Shown piece by piece: positions 1 through 6,467 of a DNA stretch of 6,477 bases. A program made the translations under genes and the position numbers. Origin of the DNA: Thermodesulfobacteriota bacterium. GTDB lineage: Bacteria; Desulfobacterota; Dissulfuribacteria; Dissulfuribacterales; UBA3076. Under the pieces are notes generated by a model. That model saw only the letters and a list, made by a program, of their open reading frames with translations. It did no database searches and was not told the origin of the DNA. Where the stretch lies: the NCBI GenBank assembly GCA_003645605.1, contig QNAY01000076.1:1-6477 (forward strand). The letters run 5' to 3'. Position 1 is the first letter of the stretch, and each line of letters starts with the position of its first letter.

Positions 1-33
1 ACAGACCTATGCTGACAAACATGGACACAAAGT

Positions 34-72
34 TTTTGAGAAGATTCCTTGAGAGGGGAAATCTTCTCAAAA
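34..72 (-). terminator. Perfect 13-bp hairpin downstream of the antitoxin gene (possible terminator)
   Basis: Arms 34-46 (ttttgagaagatt) and 60-72 (aatcttctcaaaa) are exact reverse complements around a 13-nt loop. The hairpin lies 24 bp past the stop codon of the minus-strand antitoxin gene, where a terminator for the toxin-antitoxin operon would be expected. It is AT-rich and is not followed by a clean U-run in either direction, so it is at best a weak intrinsic terminator; an mRNA 3'-end stabiliser or a repeat copy are alternatives. Confidence 0.4.
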
Positions 73-96
73 TGCGCTCCCCTTGAAGCGGTAACT

Positions 97-444
97 TCAG
101 GCATTGCTGCCATATTTAGCTTTACGTTCAGCAACTGCTCTTTCTTTCCGACGCCTCTCGCGGTGAATTCCCACATGAAGCGTGGCTCCGAGAGCCTCTG
201 TGACTCGGCGTAGCATACTCAAGGAATGACCCTCATAAGACGGCGATTCAAGACGGCTGATTTGCTGTTGAGATGTTCCTACACGTTGGGCCAACTCTTT
301 CTGAGATAATCCAGCCTCTTTACGCAAAGCAGCCAGTTGCAGGGCTACCTCCCAAGCCTCGCCGGCTTTTTTGAAGCGTACCGCAAAATCCTCATCTTTC
401 AACTGGTCTTCAAGGTATGCATCAAAATTGGTCCATTGTTTCAT
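97..444 (-). CDS. XRE-family helix-turn-helix antitoxin (HigA-like)
   Basis: A 115-residue DNA-binding antitoxin, second gene of a toxin-antitoxin operon. A Cro/C1-type helix-turn-helix covers about residues 35-90, with the recognisable core LSQKELAQRVGTSQQQISRL at 46-65. The N-terminal 30 residues are acidic and aromatic and probably contact the toxin; the C-terminal tail (94-111) is strongly basic. The known role of the family is to neutralise the toxin by direct binding and to repress its own operon. I chose the ATG at 442-444 because it overlaps the toxin stop as ATGA and has a GAGGAA ribosome-binding site 6 nt upstream. A longer reading to 465 would need a TTG start and would leave that site inside the gene. 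Assignment to the XRE antitoxin family is firm; the HigA label is by gene order and partner. Confidence 0.88.
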   Translation of the reverse strand: MKQWTNFDAYLEDQLKDEDFAVRFKKAGEAWEVALQLAALRKEAGLSQKELAQRVGTSQQQISRLESPSYEGHSLSMLRRVTEALGATLHVGIHRERRRKERAVAERKAKYGSNA

Positions 445-794
445 ATCGGATTCCTCGCCAGCCAATCACGTTTTCTTTCCAAGGCAACTCTACGATCTCG
501 CGCAGGAATCTTTATTGCTTTACTTTGGATCCCATGCACGATAAGGATCCTCCGTCCTTTCACAAAAAAGTACAGCACTCTTGTATTCAGCTTGCCCACA
601 TGTCGCAGCTCAAAAAGAAGATTTCCAATAGGTTTTGAAAGAGGCGGCCTGTGATAGTGCCTGTTTCGCAATTTCGCGAGACCCGCAATGACGGCAGCAA
701 AGTCGTCTGGATCAGATTTCTTGAGTTCGTCCAAAAACTCTCGCACCGGGCATCTCCCCAAAATAGTTTCATAAAACTCTACACTGAATTCCAT
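441..794 (-). CDS. RelE/ParE-superfamily toxin, phage Gp49-like / HigB type
   Basis: A 117-residue small basic protein and the first gene of the toxin-antitoxin operon. The C-terminal half has the hallmark order of the Gp49-like/HigB family (Pfam PF05973 type): LLFELRHVG (59-67), then a TRVLYFF strand (71-77), then ILIVHGIQSKAIKIPARD (83-100), then a terminal helix rich in Arg/Lys. Family members are usually ribosome-associated mRNA endonucleases held in check by a cognate XRE antitoxin; that activity is inferred here. Toxin-before-antitoxin order is typical of higBA. The stop (TGA, 441-443) overlaps the antitoxin ATG (442-444). The ATG at 792-794 is the only standard start before an in-frame TGA upstream. 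No good Shine-Dalgarno sequence is visible at normal spacing, so toxin translation may be weak. The gene looks intact. Confidence 0.87.
   Translation of the reverse strand: MEFSVEFYETILGRCPVREFLDELKKSDPDDFAAVIAGLAKLRNRHYHRPPLSKPIGNLLFELRHVGKLNTRVLYFFVKGRRILIVHGIQSKAIKIPARDRRVALERKRDWLARNPI
451..456 (-). promoter_or_regulatory. Ribosome-binding site that fixes the antitoxin start
   Basis: On the minus strand this reads GAGGAA, 6 nt before the ATG at 442-444. It lies within the end of the toxin gene, as expected for translational coupling of toxin and antitoxin, and argues against the upstream TTG at 463-465 as start. Confidence 0.65.
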
Positions 795-803
795 AATTAG
801 TCG

Positions 804-819
804 ACATCAATATTGATGT
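804..819. promoter_or_regulatory. Perfect 16-bp palindrome, probable toxin-antitoxin operator
   Basis: The sequence acatcaatattgatgt is an exact palindrome centred between 811 and 812, starting 10 bp upstream of the toxin ATG. XRE antitoxins commonly bind such symmetric sites next to or within their own promoter, so this is the natural autoregulation site. I could not identify convincing -10 and -35 boxes around it, so the promoter itself is not called. Confidence 0.65.
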
Positions 820-873
820 ATTACCTTCCTGTGTTTTGTATCCAGCTCATCCTATGAATCCTGTCTGCTGAAG

Positions 874-904
874 AACATTTTAGGTAACCCGACTTGAAAA
901 TGTT
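874..904. repeat. Short hairpin of unknown role between toxin operator and REP-like repeat
   Basis: Arms aacatttt (874-881) and aaaatgtt (897-904) are perfectly complementary. In the plus orientation the stem can continue through aggt/actt (882-885 with 892-895) past one bulged base. The stretch 820-962 otherwise holds no gene or strong signal. The hairpin may be a degenerate repeat edge; evidence is limited to the pairing. Confidence 0.3.
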
Positions 905-962
905 TCACCTGTTCAGTTACACATCGGTAAACCTGTTCCATGTTTCGGCCATCGTGCGTCGT

Positions 963-1027
963 TTTGTAGGGGCAGACCTGCGTGTCTGCCCAAACAACGG
1001 GCGAACACACAGGTTCTCCCCTACAAA
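963..1027. repeat. 65-bp REP-like imperfect palindrome (GTAGGGG...CCCCTAC type)
   Basis: Two arms, 963-991 and 999-1027, surround a 7-nt loop. The outer 10 bp (tttgtagggg with cccctacaaa) pair perfectly and the inner arms are imperfect, with six mismatches. It resembles a widespread class of intergenic bacterial palindromes bounded by GTAGGGG/CCCCTAC whose conceptual translation gives peptides such as GADLRVCPNNGRTHR; that likeness is from memory. The reading frames across it are best regarded as spurious. Its right end coincides with the 5' break of the PIN-domain gene remnant. Confidence 0.8.
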
Positions 1028-1303
1028 CTCTATCCCAAACTTCAAAAATATCATGGTAAAACCGCCCAGGAAATAGACGCATACTTTGAAGATATCTTAA
1101 TGTTTGCCTGGATTGTGAAAGGGGAGGGAATAGTTGATATAATTAAAGAAAATCCTTCAGATAACAAATATTTGTCATGTGCTTATGAAGGCGAATCGGA
1201 TTATATTGTTTCCGGAGATCATCATTTGCTGGACATAGAAACCTACCGGGGGACTGAGATTCTTAAAGCTAAATCTTTTTTAGATGTTTGGGGAAAAGAA
1301 TAG
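1028..1303 (+). pseudogene. 5'-truncated PIN-domain toxin remnant (PIN_3/COG1569 type)
   Basis: A continuous frame of 91 codons after the REP-like repeat matches the C-terminal two thirds of PIN_3 ribonuclease toxins. The line includes KYHGKTAQEIDAYFEDIL before the first in-frame ATG (1100), then the family signatures DNKYLSCAYE, DYIVSGDHHLL and a terminal SFLDVW, ending at TAG 1301-1303. Intact members are about 135-140 residues and begin with a strand carrying LDTN, which supplies a catalytic aspartate. That segment is absent: the frame upstream of 1028 runs into repeat sequence and has no PIN-like residues or ATG. A 67-residue product could start at 1100 but would lack roughly half the fold. 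I infer an inactive remnant; no cognate antitoxin gene is adjacent. It runs opposite to all other genes here and converges on glgP. Confidence 0.72.
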
Positions 1304-1369
1304 GAGTTCGATTGCTCTCTCAGGGCCATGACATGGATTATATTGCATGGTCTGTGGATTAAACAGAAA

Positions 1370-3937
1370 CTATCTCTCGGCTTCCCACCAGGTCAGAAGT
1401 CCGAGCTCAAACTTGTGGCTGAGTTCTTTCTGGAAAGGATAACATCTAATAGTAAAACCTATCCGCCCGCTTGAAAGGCAGAGTAGTGTTCCTTCAAAGA
1501 CAGATCCTCCTTCTTGCTGTCCACTTGTGGAAAACATCGGTAAAGGATGTCCTTCAGGGATTTCTCCCTTATCGTCCAGGTGACCAATATACGCCTCAAC
1601 CCGCACCTCTTCAGGATCCAGCCCGCCAAGATCCAGTACGGCCTTGACTGGCAAACGATCCCCGACCTTTGGCGATCCGTTGATCGGGACCTGTAAATCC
1701 AGTATTTTAACCTTGTGCCATACTTCCGATGTCTCCCGTTTCCAGCGGCACAACTCCTTGGCTTCCTTCCAGTTATCCTTTGCGAACAAGTGCCATTTGG
1801 AGATGTTGGGCAGATAAAACCGGCTGGCATATTCTTCCACCATGCGGTTTGTATTGAAGTAAGGACATACTGTTTGGATGGAATTTTTCATCATCTCAAC
1901 CCATCCATGAGGGATATCATGAGCAGATCTATCATAAAACAGTGGTACTACGGTATTTTCAAACAGTTCATAGAGGAGCCGGCTTTCCACCTCATCCTGG
2001 TATTCGCGATCTTCATATTCCTCACCTGCACCTATAGCCCAGCCATTGTTGCCTTTATAACCTTCACACCACCAGCCATCAAGGATGCTTAGGTTGATTC
2101 CGCCATTGGCCGGGACCTTCATGCCGCTGGTCCCGCTGGCTTCCATTGGGCGCAGAGGGGTATTGAGCCAGACGTCTACTCCCTGGACCAGATACCTGGC
2201 TACTTCCATGTCGTAATTTTCAATAAAGACTATGTGCTTCCGAAACTCCGGGGTGTTGGCCATTTGAACTATCTTGTGGATGAGTTCCTTGCCGTACTTA
2301 TCCTGTGGATGAGCCTTGCCACTGAAGATGAGCTGTACCGGACGCTCTTCGTTATCTAGTATCTGCCTGAGCCTGTCCGGATCTCGAAAGAGCAGGGCGG
2401 AACGCTTGTATGTTGCAAAGCGTCTGGCAAAGCCTATGGTAAGTGCCTCAGGATCCAGTACCTCGTCAGACTGTTTCATCTGGTAACTTGGGGCGCCTTT
2501 TGCTTGAAGCTGCTTTCTGAGCCTTGCCCTGGAAAAAGATATGAGTCTCTCTCTCAGTCTTTCTTTGCTTCTCCAGAGCTCAAAGTCAGGAATTTGTTCG
2601 CTCCTTTTCCAAATGGCGTGATTTGTGGGCTCATCGATCCATCTTGATCCTAAATATCGTTCATACAGCATGGACATCTCACTTGATAGCCAGCCGAGTA
2701 TATGTATTCCGTTAGTGACATGGGTTATCGGGATCTCATGCTGTGGAATCTGGGGCCATATGCCACCCCACATCTTTTGTGTAACCTCACCGTGAAGCTT
2801 GCTTACGCCATTGGTTTGAGATGCCATATTGATAGCCAGTACCGCCATGCAGAATTCTTCAGCCTGATCACCGGGGTTGATCCTTCCAAGTCCCAGGAAT
2901 GCATCAATACCTATGCCCATTTCATCTGCCAATCCAGTGAAATACCGGCGGATCATTTCCGGTGGGAAGCGGTCTATTCCTGCAGGAACAGGGGTATGAG
3001 TGGTAAATATGCTTGTTGCACGCACGGCCTCCAGGGCCACGTCATAAGGCAGACTGTCTTTGCGCATTATCTGGTTGATACGTTCCAGTGCCATGAAGGC
3101 GGAATGGCCTTCATTCATGTGGCAAACCGAAGGGCACTGGTCAAGGGCCATTATTAACTTTATTCCCCCCATGCCCAGCACTATTTCCTGTTGGAGCCTG
3201 GTTTCAAGGCTGCCGCCATAGAGATAGGAAGTTATCTGTCTGTCTGAACGGGAATTTAACGGGACATCAGTGTCCAGGTTATAGATTTTGACCCGACCCA
3301 CATTAAGGGACCAGACCCGTATGTGGACCTCTCTGCCCTCAAGCTCCACCTGGACTGTCAAAGGGTTTCCTTCTTTATCCCTAACCAGGCTTACCGGCAT
3401 ATTGTAGAAGTCATTTGAGGGATAAGTCTCTTGCTGCCATCCATCAGGATTGAGATATTGTTGAAAATACCCGTGTTTATAAAGAAGACCCATTCCTATG
3501 AGGGGAAGCCCCAGATCACTGGCTGACTTCATATGATCACCGGCAAGGATCCCAAGCCCCCCGGAATATAGAGGAAGGCTTTCATGCAGACCGAACTCAG
3601 CAGAAAAATATGCTATTATCCCGTCATCCTGATTCTCACTGATTTTTTTATACCATGTTTGGGCATGTAGATAACGTTCCATCTCCCTTTGCACCTTTTC
3701 CATTCTGGCAAGAAAGACATCATCACGTTCAAGCCGTTCCAGCCGGGGTTGCTCAATGGTGCCCAGCAAGGAAACCGGGTTATGTCTGCACCTCTCCCAC
3801 AGCTCCCGGTCCATGTCCTGAAAGAGATGGATAGCCTCAGGGGTCCAGGTCCACCAAATATTACGAGCAATAGTCATCAGCGGCATCAAACGATCGGGCA
3901 GGCTGGGAACGATTGTAATACTTTGAATTGTGGGCAT
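1370..3937 (-). CDS. glgP: Alpha-glucan (glycogen) phosphorylase, GT35, DUF3417-type
   Basis: An 855-residue cytoplasmic enzyme that cleaves alpha-1,4-glucan with phosphate to give glucose-1-phosphate, feeding stored glycogen into glycolysis. The N-terminal DUF3417 module (about 1-115, with the NIWWTWTPEA segment at 26-35) marks the alpha-glucan phosphorylase branch (TIGR02094 style) rather than the E. coli GlgP/MalP branch. The catalytic region shows AEFGLHESLPLYSGGLGILA (113-132), NEGHSAF (275-281), THTPVPAG (313-320), FARRFATYKR (503-512) and EASGTSGMK (599-607). By alignment with the classical EASGTGNMK motif, K607 is the likely pyridoxal-phosphate lysine. A C-terminal beta-rich domain (about 740-855) is normal for this branch. 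Full length, no frameshift. The start ATG (3935-3937) follows an AAAGGA at 3948-3953 with 10-nt spacing. It lies 20 bp after clpA and is probably co-transcribed with it. No clear terminator is visible in 1304-1369. Confidence 0.96.
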   Translation of the reverse strand: MPTIQSITIVPSLPDRLMPLMTIARNIWWTWTPEAIHLFQDMDRELWERCRHNPVSLLGTIEQPRLERLERDDVFLARMEKVQREMERYLHAQTWYKKISENQDDGIIAYFSAEFGLHESLPLYSGGLGILAGDHMKSASDLGLPLIGMGLLYKHGYFQQYLNPDGWQQETYPSNDFYNMPVSLVRDKEGNPLTVQVELEGREVHIRVWSLNVGRVKIYNLDTDVPLNSRSDRQITSYLYGGSLETRLQQEIVLGMGGIKLIMALDQCPSVCHMNEGHSAFMALERINQIMRKDSLPYDVALEAVRATSIFTTHTPVPAGIDRFPPEMIRRYFTGLADEMGIGIDAFLGLGRINPGDQAEEFCMAVLAINMASQTNGVSKLHGEVTQKMWGGIWPQIPQHEIPITHVTNGIHILGWLSSEMSMLYERYLGSRWIDEPTNHAIWKRSEQIPDFELWRSKERLRERLISFSRARLRKQLQAKGAPSYQMKQSDEVLDPEALTIGFARRFATYKRSALLFRDPDRLRQILDNEERPVQLIFSGKAHPQDKYGKELIHKIVQMANTPEFRKHIVFIENYDMEVARYLVQGVDVWLNTPLRPMEASGTSGMKVPANGGINLSILDGWWCEGYKGNNGWAIGAGEEYEDREYQDEVESRLLYELFENTVVPLFYDRSAHDIPHGWVEMMKNSIQTVCPYFNTNRMVEEYASRFYLPNISKWHLFAKDNWKEAKELCRWKRETSEVWHKVKILDLQVPINGSPKVGDRLPVKAVLDLGGLDPEEVRVEAYIGHLDDKGEIPEGHPLPMFSTSGQQEGGSVFEGTLLCLSSGRIGFTIRCYPFQKELSHKFELGLLTWWEAER

Positions 3938-3957
3938 TGTAAGGGAATCCTTTCAAC

Positions 3958-6216
3958 CTAGGAATGAATAATAAGCCGTCCATCTTCAACGTCAACTAAA
4001 ATTTTGCCTCCTTTTGAGAGTCCATGGAATAGGATGGCATCAGATACAGGGTCTTTGATCTCCTGTTGTAAAATACGAGCCAGGGGACGTGCTCCAAATT
4101 GAGGATCATACCCATTTTGGGCAAGCCAGGACCTGGCAGCAGGTGTGACATTCAGTTTGATTCTGCGTCCGGATAACTGCTCCCGGATTTCCCCCAGGAG
4201 CTTGTCCACTACCTGCTCCATTGCTGAAACGGTCAAATGGCCGAAAGGTATAACAGCCTCCAGCCGGTTACGAAATTCCGGGCTGAAGAGTTGTTTTATT
4301 ATGTTCTCCCCTTTGTATCTGCTATCCTCCGCCTGTGCACCAAAACCAATTGTCCGGCTTTCCATCTCTCTTGCCCCTGCATTTGAGGTCATAATCAATA
4401 TTACGTGACGGAAGTCTGCCCTCTTACCTGTATTATCGGTAAGAGTGGCATAATCCATAACCTGAAGCAAGATACTAAAAAGGTCGGGATGGGCCTTCTC
4501 TATTTCATCCAAAAGGAGAACACAGTATGGGTGCTTACGAACAGCCTCGGTAAGGAGACCGCCTTGATCAAATCCAACATAGCCGGGAGGCGCACCAATG
4601 AGCCTGGCCACAGCGTGTTTTTCCATATATTCGCTCATGTCGAATCGCTGGAAGTGTACTCCAAGCACAGCAGCGGTCTGCCGGGCAAGCTCCGTCTTTC
4701 CAACTCCTGTGGGTCCCATAAACAGAAAAGAGCCGATAGGACGCTCAGGATGAGAAAGACCGGCTCGTGAACGCTTGATGGCTTTTGACAAAATTTCTAC
4801 AGCTTCATCTTGGCCGAAGACTAAAGATTTTATGGATTCTTCGATTTTTTCAAGACGAAAGCGGTCTGACTGAGTAATAGTCTTTGCAGGCAATCCGGCC
4901 ATCTTGGCAATTACATTTTCGATGTGACGTGTAGTAACAAGCCTTGGTCCATTTCCACCATTGCCCGAAAGCCTCAATACGGATGCTGCTTCATCTATTA
5001 CGTCAATAGCCTTGTCCGGCATATAACGATCTGTAAGGTATCTACCTGACAGTTCAGCCGCAATCTTCAGGGCACTGTCAGTGTATTTTATTCCATGGTG
5101 CTCTTCGTAATGTGATTTCAGCCCTTTAAGGATTTTCACCGTTTCTCCCACACTAGGTTCCGGAATTTCTATCTTTTGAAAACGCCTTGAAAGTGCGCGA
5201 TCCTTTGCAAAAAAATTCCTGTATTCCTCATAAGTGGTTGAACCTATACACCTTAGCTCACCATTTGCCAGGGCCGGTTTAAGAATATTTGAGGCATCCA
5301 GAGACCCTCCACTGGTGGCTCCTGCTCCAACAACAGTGTGGATTTCATCAATGAAAAGTATTGCCCTGGGACATTTTTTGATCTGGGTAATAACCTCTTT
5401 GAGCCTGGCCTCAAACTCACCTCTGTATTTGGTACCGGCAAGAAGCGATCCCATATCCAGAGTGTACATTTCTGTGTCTTGTAAAGGCTCAGGCACTTCG
5501 CCTTGCCTGATTTTTAGCGCCAGTCCTTCAGCCAAAGCAGTCTTGCCTACTCCGGGGTCCCCCACGTAAACAGGATTATTCTTTCTACGCCTGCCGAGGA
5601 CCTGCATTGTACGTTCCATTTCCACCTTTCGTCCAACAAGCGGGTCAATTCCTCCATCAGCAGCCTTCTTCGTGAGATTAACGGTAAAGGCGTCAAGAGC
5701 ACTTGCCGGTTTTGTTGAAGATTTGGTCTGTTTCCCGGCTTGGGGACCCATCTTTCTTTGGGAGCTAATGGTTTGATAAGAATCAATTTGCTCAATCCCA
5801 TGTGATATATAATTCAGTATGTCCAGCCTGGTGATTCCCTCCTGATTAAGAAAGTGTGCTGCATAGGAATCTTCCTCGGTCATCACGGAAGCAAGAAGAT
5901 CTCCTATATCGGCCTCTTCCTTTTCGGCAGACTGCACGTGCATAATGGTTCGCTGGAGCACCCTCTGCAGGATTACTGTGGGCTGGGGGCCTTCTTTCCG
6001 ATCGTCCGACAATTTCTCAAGGTGAGTCTCAAAAAATGTCTCAATTCTGGATTTCAACCGGTCAGGATTACCCCCACATGCCATTATGGCATTCTCTCCC
6101 TTTTGGTGGTGAATTATTGCGAATAGCAAATGCTCAAGAGATAGATATTCATGATGCCTAACATGAGCCTCCCGAGCCGCTGCACCTAACATTATTTCCA
6201 AATCTTTGCTTATCAT
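3958..6216 (-). CDS. clpA: ATP-dependent Clp protease ATP-binding subunit ClpA
   Basis: A 752-residue AAA+ unfoldase that threads substrates into the ClpP peptidase (E. coli ClpA is 758). In order: double Clp-N domain (about 1-145), linker, first AAA+ module with Walker A GDPGVGKT (219-226) and Walker B ILFIDEIH (286-293), then second module with GPTGVGKT (501-508) and VLLLDEIE (566-573), and sensor-2 GARPLAR (708-714). There is no coiled-coil M-domain between the modules, which excludes ClpB and ClpC. IGF at 623-625 sits where the ClpP-binding IGL/IGF loop belongs, so it should dock on ClpP. I start it at ATG 6214-6216 (MISKDLEIML), matching the family N-terminus; an ATG at 6253-6255 is in frame but lies inside a repeat and adds 13 atypical residues. 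The ribosome-binding site is a modest AAGG in an A-rich stretch. No clpS, clpP or aat is in the window. Confidence 0.97.
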   Translation of the reverse strand: MISKDLEIMLGAAAREAHVRHHEYLSLEHLLFAIIHHQKGENAIMACGGNPDRLKSRIETFFETHLEKLSDDRKEGPQPTVILQRVLQRTIMHVQSAEKEEADIGDLLASVMTEEDSYAAHFLNQEGITRLDILNYISHGIEQIDSYQTISSQRKMGPQAGKQTKSSTKPASALDAFTVNLTKKAADGGIDPLVGRKVEMERTMQVLGRRRKNNPVYVGDPGVGKTALAEGLALKIRQGEVPEPLQDTEMYTLDMGSLLAGTKYRGEFEARLKEVITQIKKCPRAILFIDEIHTVVGAGATSGGSLDASNILKPALANGELRCIGSTTYEEYRNFFAKDRALSRRFQKIEIPEPSVGETVKILKGLKSHYEEHHGIKYTDSALKIAAELSGRYLTDRYMPDKAIDVIDEAASVLRLSGNGGNGPRLVTTRHIENVIAKMAGLPAKTITQSDRFRLEKIEESIKSLVFGQDEAVEILSKAIKRSRAGLSHPERPIGSFLFMGPTGVGKTELARQTAAVLGVHFQRFDMSEYMEKHAVARLIGAPPGYVGFDQGGLLTEAVRKHPYCVLLLDEIEKAHPDLFSILLQVMDYATLTDNTGKRADFRHVILIMTSNAGAREMESRTIGFGAQAEDSRYKGENIIKQLFSPEFRNRLEAVIPFGHLTVSAMEQVVDKLLGEIREQLSGRRIKLNVTPAARSWLAQNGYDPQFGARPLARILQQEIKDPVSDAILFHGLSKGGKILVDVEDGRLIIHS

Positions 6217-6230
6217 TTTTTTGCCTTTTT

Positions 6231-6341
6231 TGTAAGCGTTCACAGGGCACCGCATCTGCTTTGTTGTCGGGCACTTGAAGTACAGGGAGTACGTCTGCGT
6301 ACCCGTTGCCTCGCATCTGCGGCGCCCTGTAAACGCTTACA
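6231..6341 (-). repeat. 111-bp structured inverted repeat in the clpA leader
   Basis: Terminal arms 6231-6254 and 6318-6341 (24 nt each, outer end tgtaagcgtt) pair with two non-Watson-Crick positions, C6241/A6331 and A6249/C6323. Both become G-U pairs in minus-strand RNA. A second inner stem, 6268-6274 with 6299-6305, has one such position (C6272/A6301), again G-U only on the minus strand. A third, gtac (6280-6283) with gtac (6289-6292), closes a 5-nt loop. The motif cgcatctgc is directly repeated at 6251-6259 and 6312-6320. The element ends 14 nt before the clpA ATG, leaving room only for the ribosome-binding site. It could be a mobile palindromic repeat (MITE/REP-like), a folded leader RNA, or both. 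Compensating G-U pairs favour an RNA read in the clpA direction. Confidence 0.75.
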
Positions 6342-6372
6342 GTTCGGTAGGTTGCCTATATAGTGCCTGAAC
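6342..6372. repeat. Small imperfect hairpin flanking the 111-bp element
   Basis: gttc (6342-6345) pairs with gaac (6369-6372), and tagg/ccta (6348-6351 with 6355-6358) forms a tiny inner hairpin around a TATA-rich stretch. It directly abuts the 111-bp inverted repeat and may be part of the same mobile unit. The actatata stretch could serve as a -10 region for clpA on the minus strand, but no matching -35 is evident. Confidence 0.25.
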
Positions 6373-6387
6373 GAAAACCCCTCTTTT

Positions 6388-6467
6388 TGTCATTTCGACC
6401 GTAGGGAGAAATCTTTAATGCCTGTATTTTCAGTACGATAAGATTTCTCGCTTTGCTCGAAATGACA
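6388..6467. repeat. 80-bp inverted repeat (TGTCATTTCGA...AGAAATCTT type)
   Basis: Arms 6388-6415 and 6440-6467 (28 nt each) match as reverse complements except at four positions and flank a 24-nt loop. The outer 11 bp (tgtcatttcga with tcgaaatgaca) and the inner 9 bp (agaaatctt with aagatttct) are perfect. The mismatches are mostly non-wobble in either orientation, unlike the neighbouring 111-bp element, so this looks like a DNA-level repeat. The TCATTTCGA...GAGAAATCTT pattern is familiar as a dispersed intergenic repeat in several bacterial phyla (recollection, not searched). Confidence 0.75.

Noticed and set aside
852..1082. Open frame on the minus strand (76 codons) crossing the REP-like palindrome, and a plus-strand frame at 894-1076
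   Set aside because: Both are conceptual translations of the palindrome and its flanks. The peptide around GADLRVCPNNGRTHR is a familiar spurious product of this repeat type, the plus frame needs a TTG start, and neither has a credible ribosome-binding site.
1304..1369. Possible bidirectional terminator between the PIN remnant and glgP
   Set aside because: Only a 5-bp ccatg/catgg pairing was found, with no GC-rich stem or U-run.
1459..1830. Alternative minus-strand frame of 123 codons within the 3' part of glgP
   Set aside because: It is a +1-type shadow of glgP; the glgP frame itself is uninterrupted and matches the family to its C-terminus, so no frameshift is implied.
2702..3157. Plus-strand open frame of 151 codons inside glgP
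   Set aside because: It is antisense to a highly conserved catalytic part of glgP, has no recognisable domain, and is explained by codon bias of the real gene.
4405..4770. Plus-strand frame opposite the second AAA+ module of clpA
   Set aside because: It is antisense to conserved Walker motifs and its peptide resembles no family.
6342..6380. Sigma-70 promoter for clpA using the tatata stretch as -10
   Set aside because: No -35-like hexamer occurs at 16-18 bp spacing on the minus strand, so the TATA-rich stretch alone is insufficient.
6231..6467. CRISPR array or attachment site
   Set aside because: The repeats here are inverted and of different sequence; there are no regularly spaced direct repeats and no cas or integrase gene.
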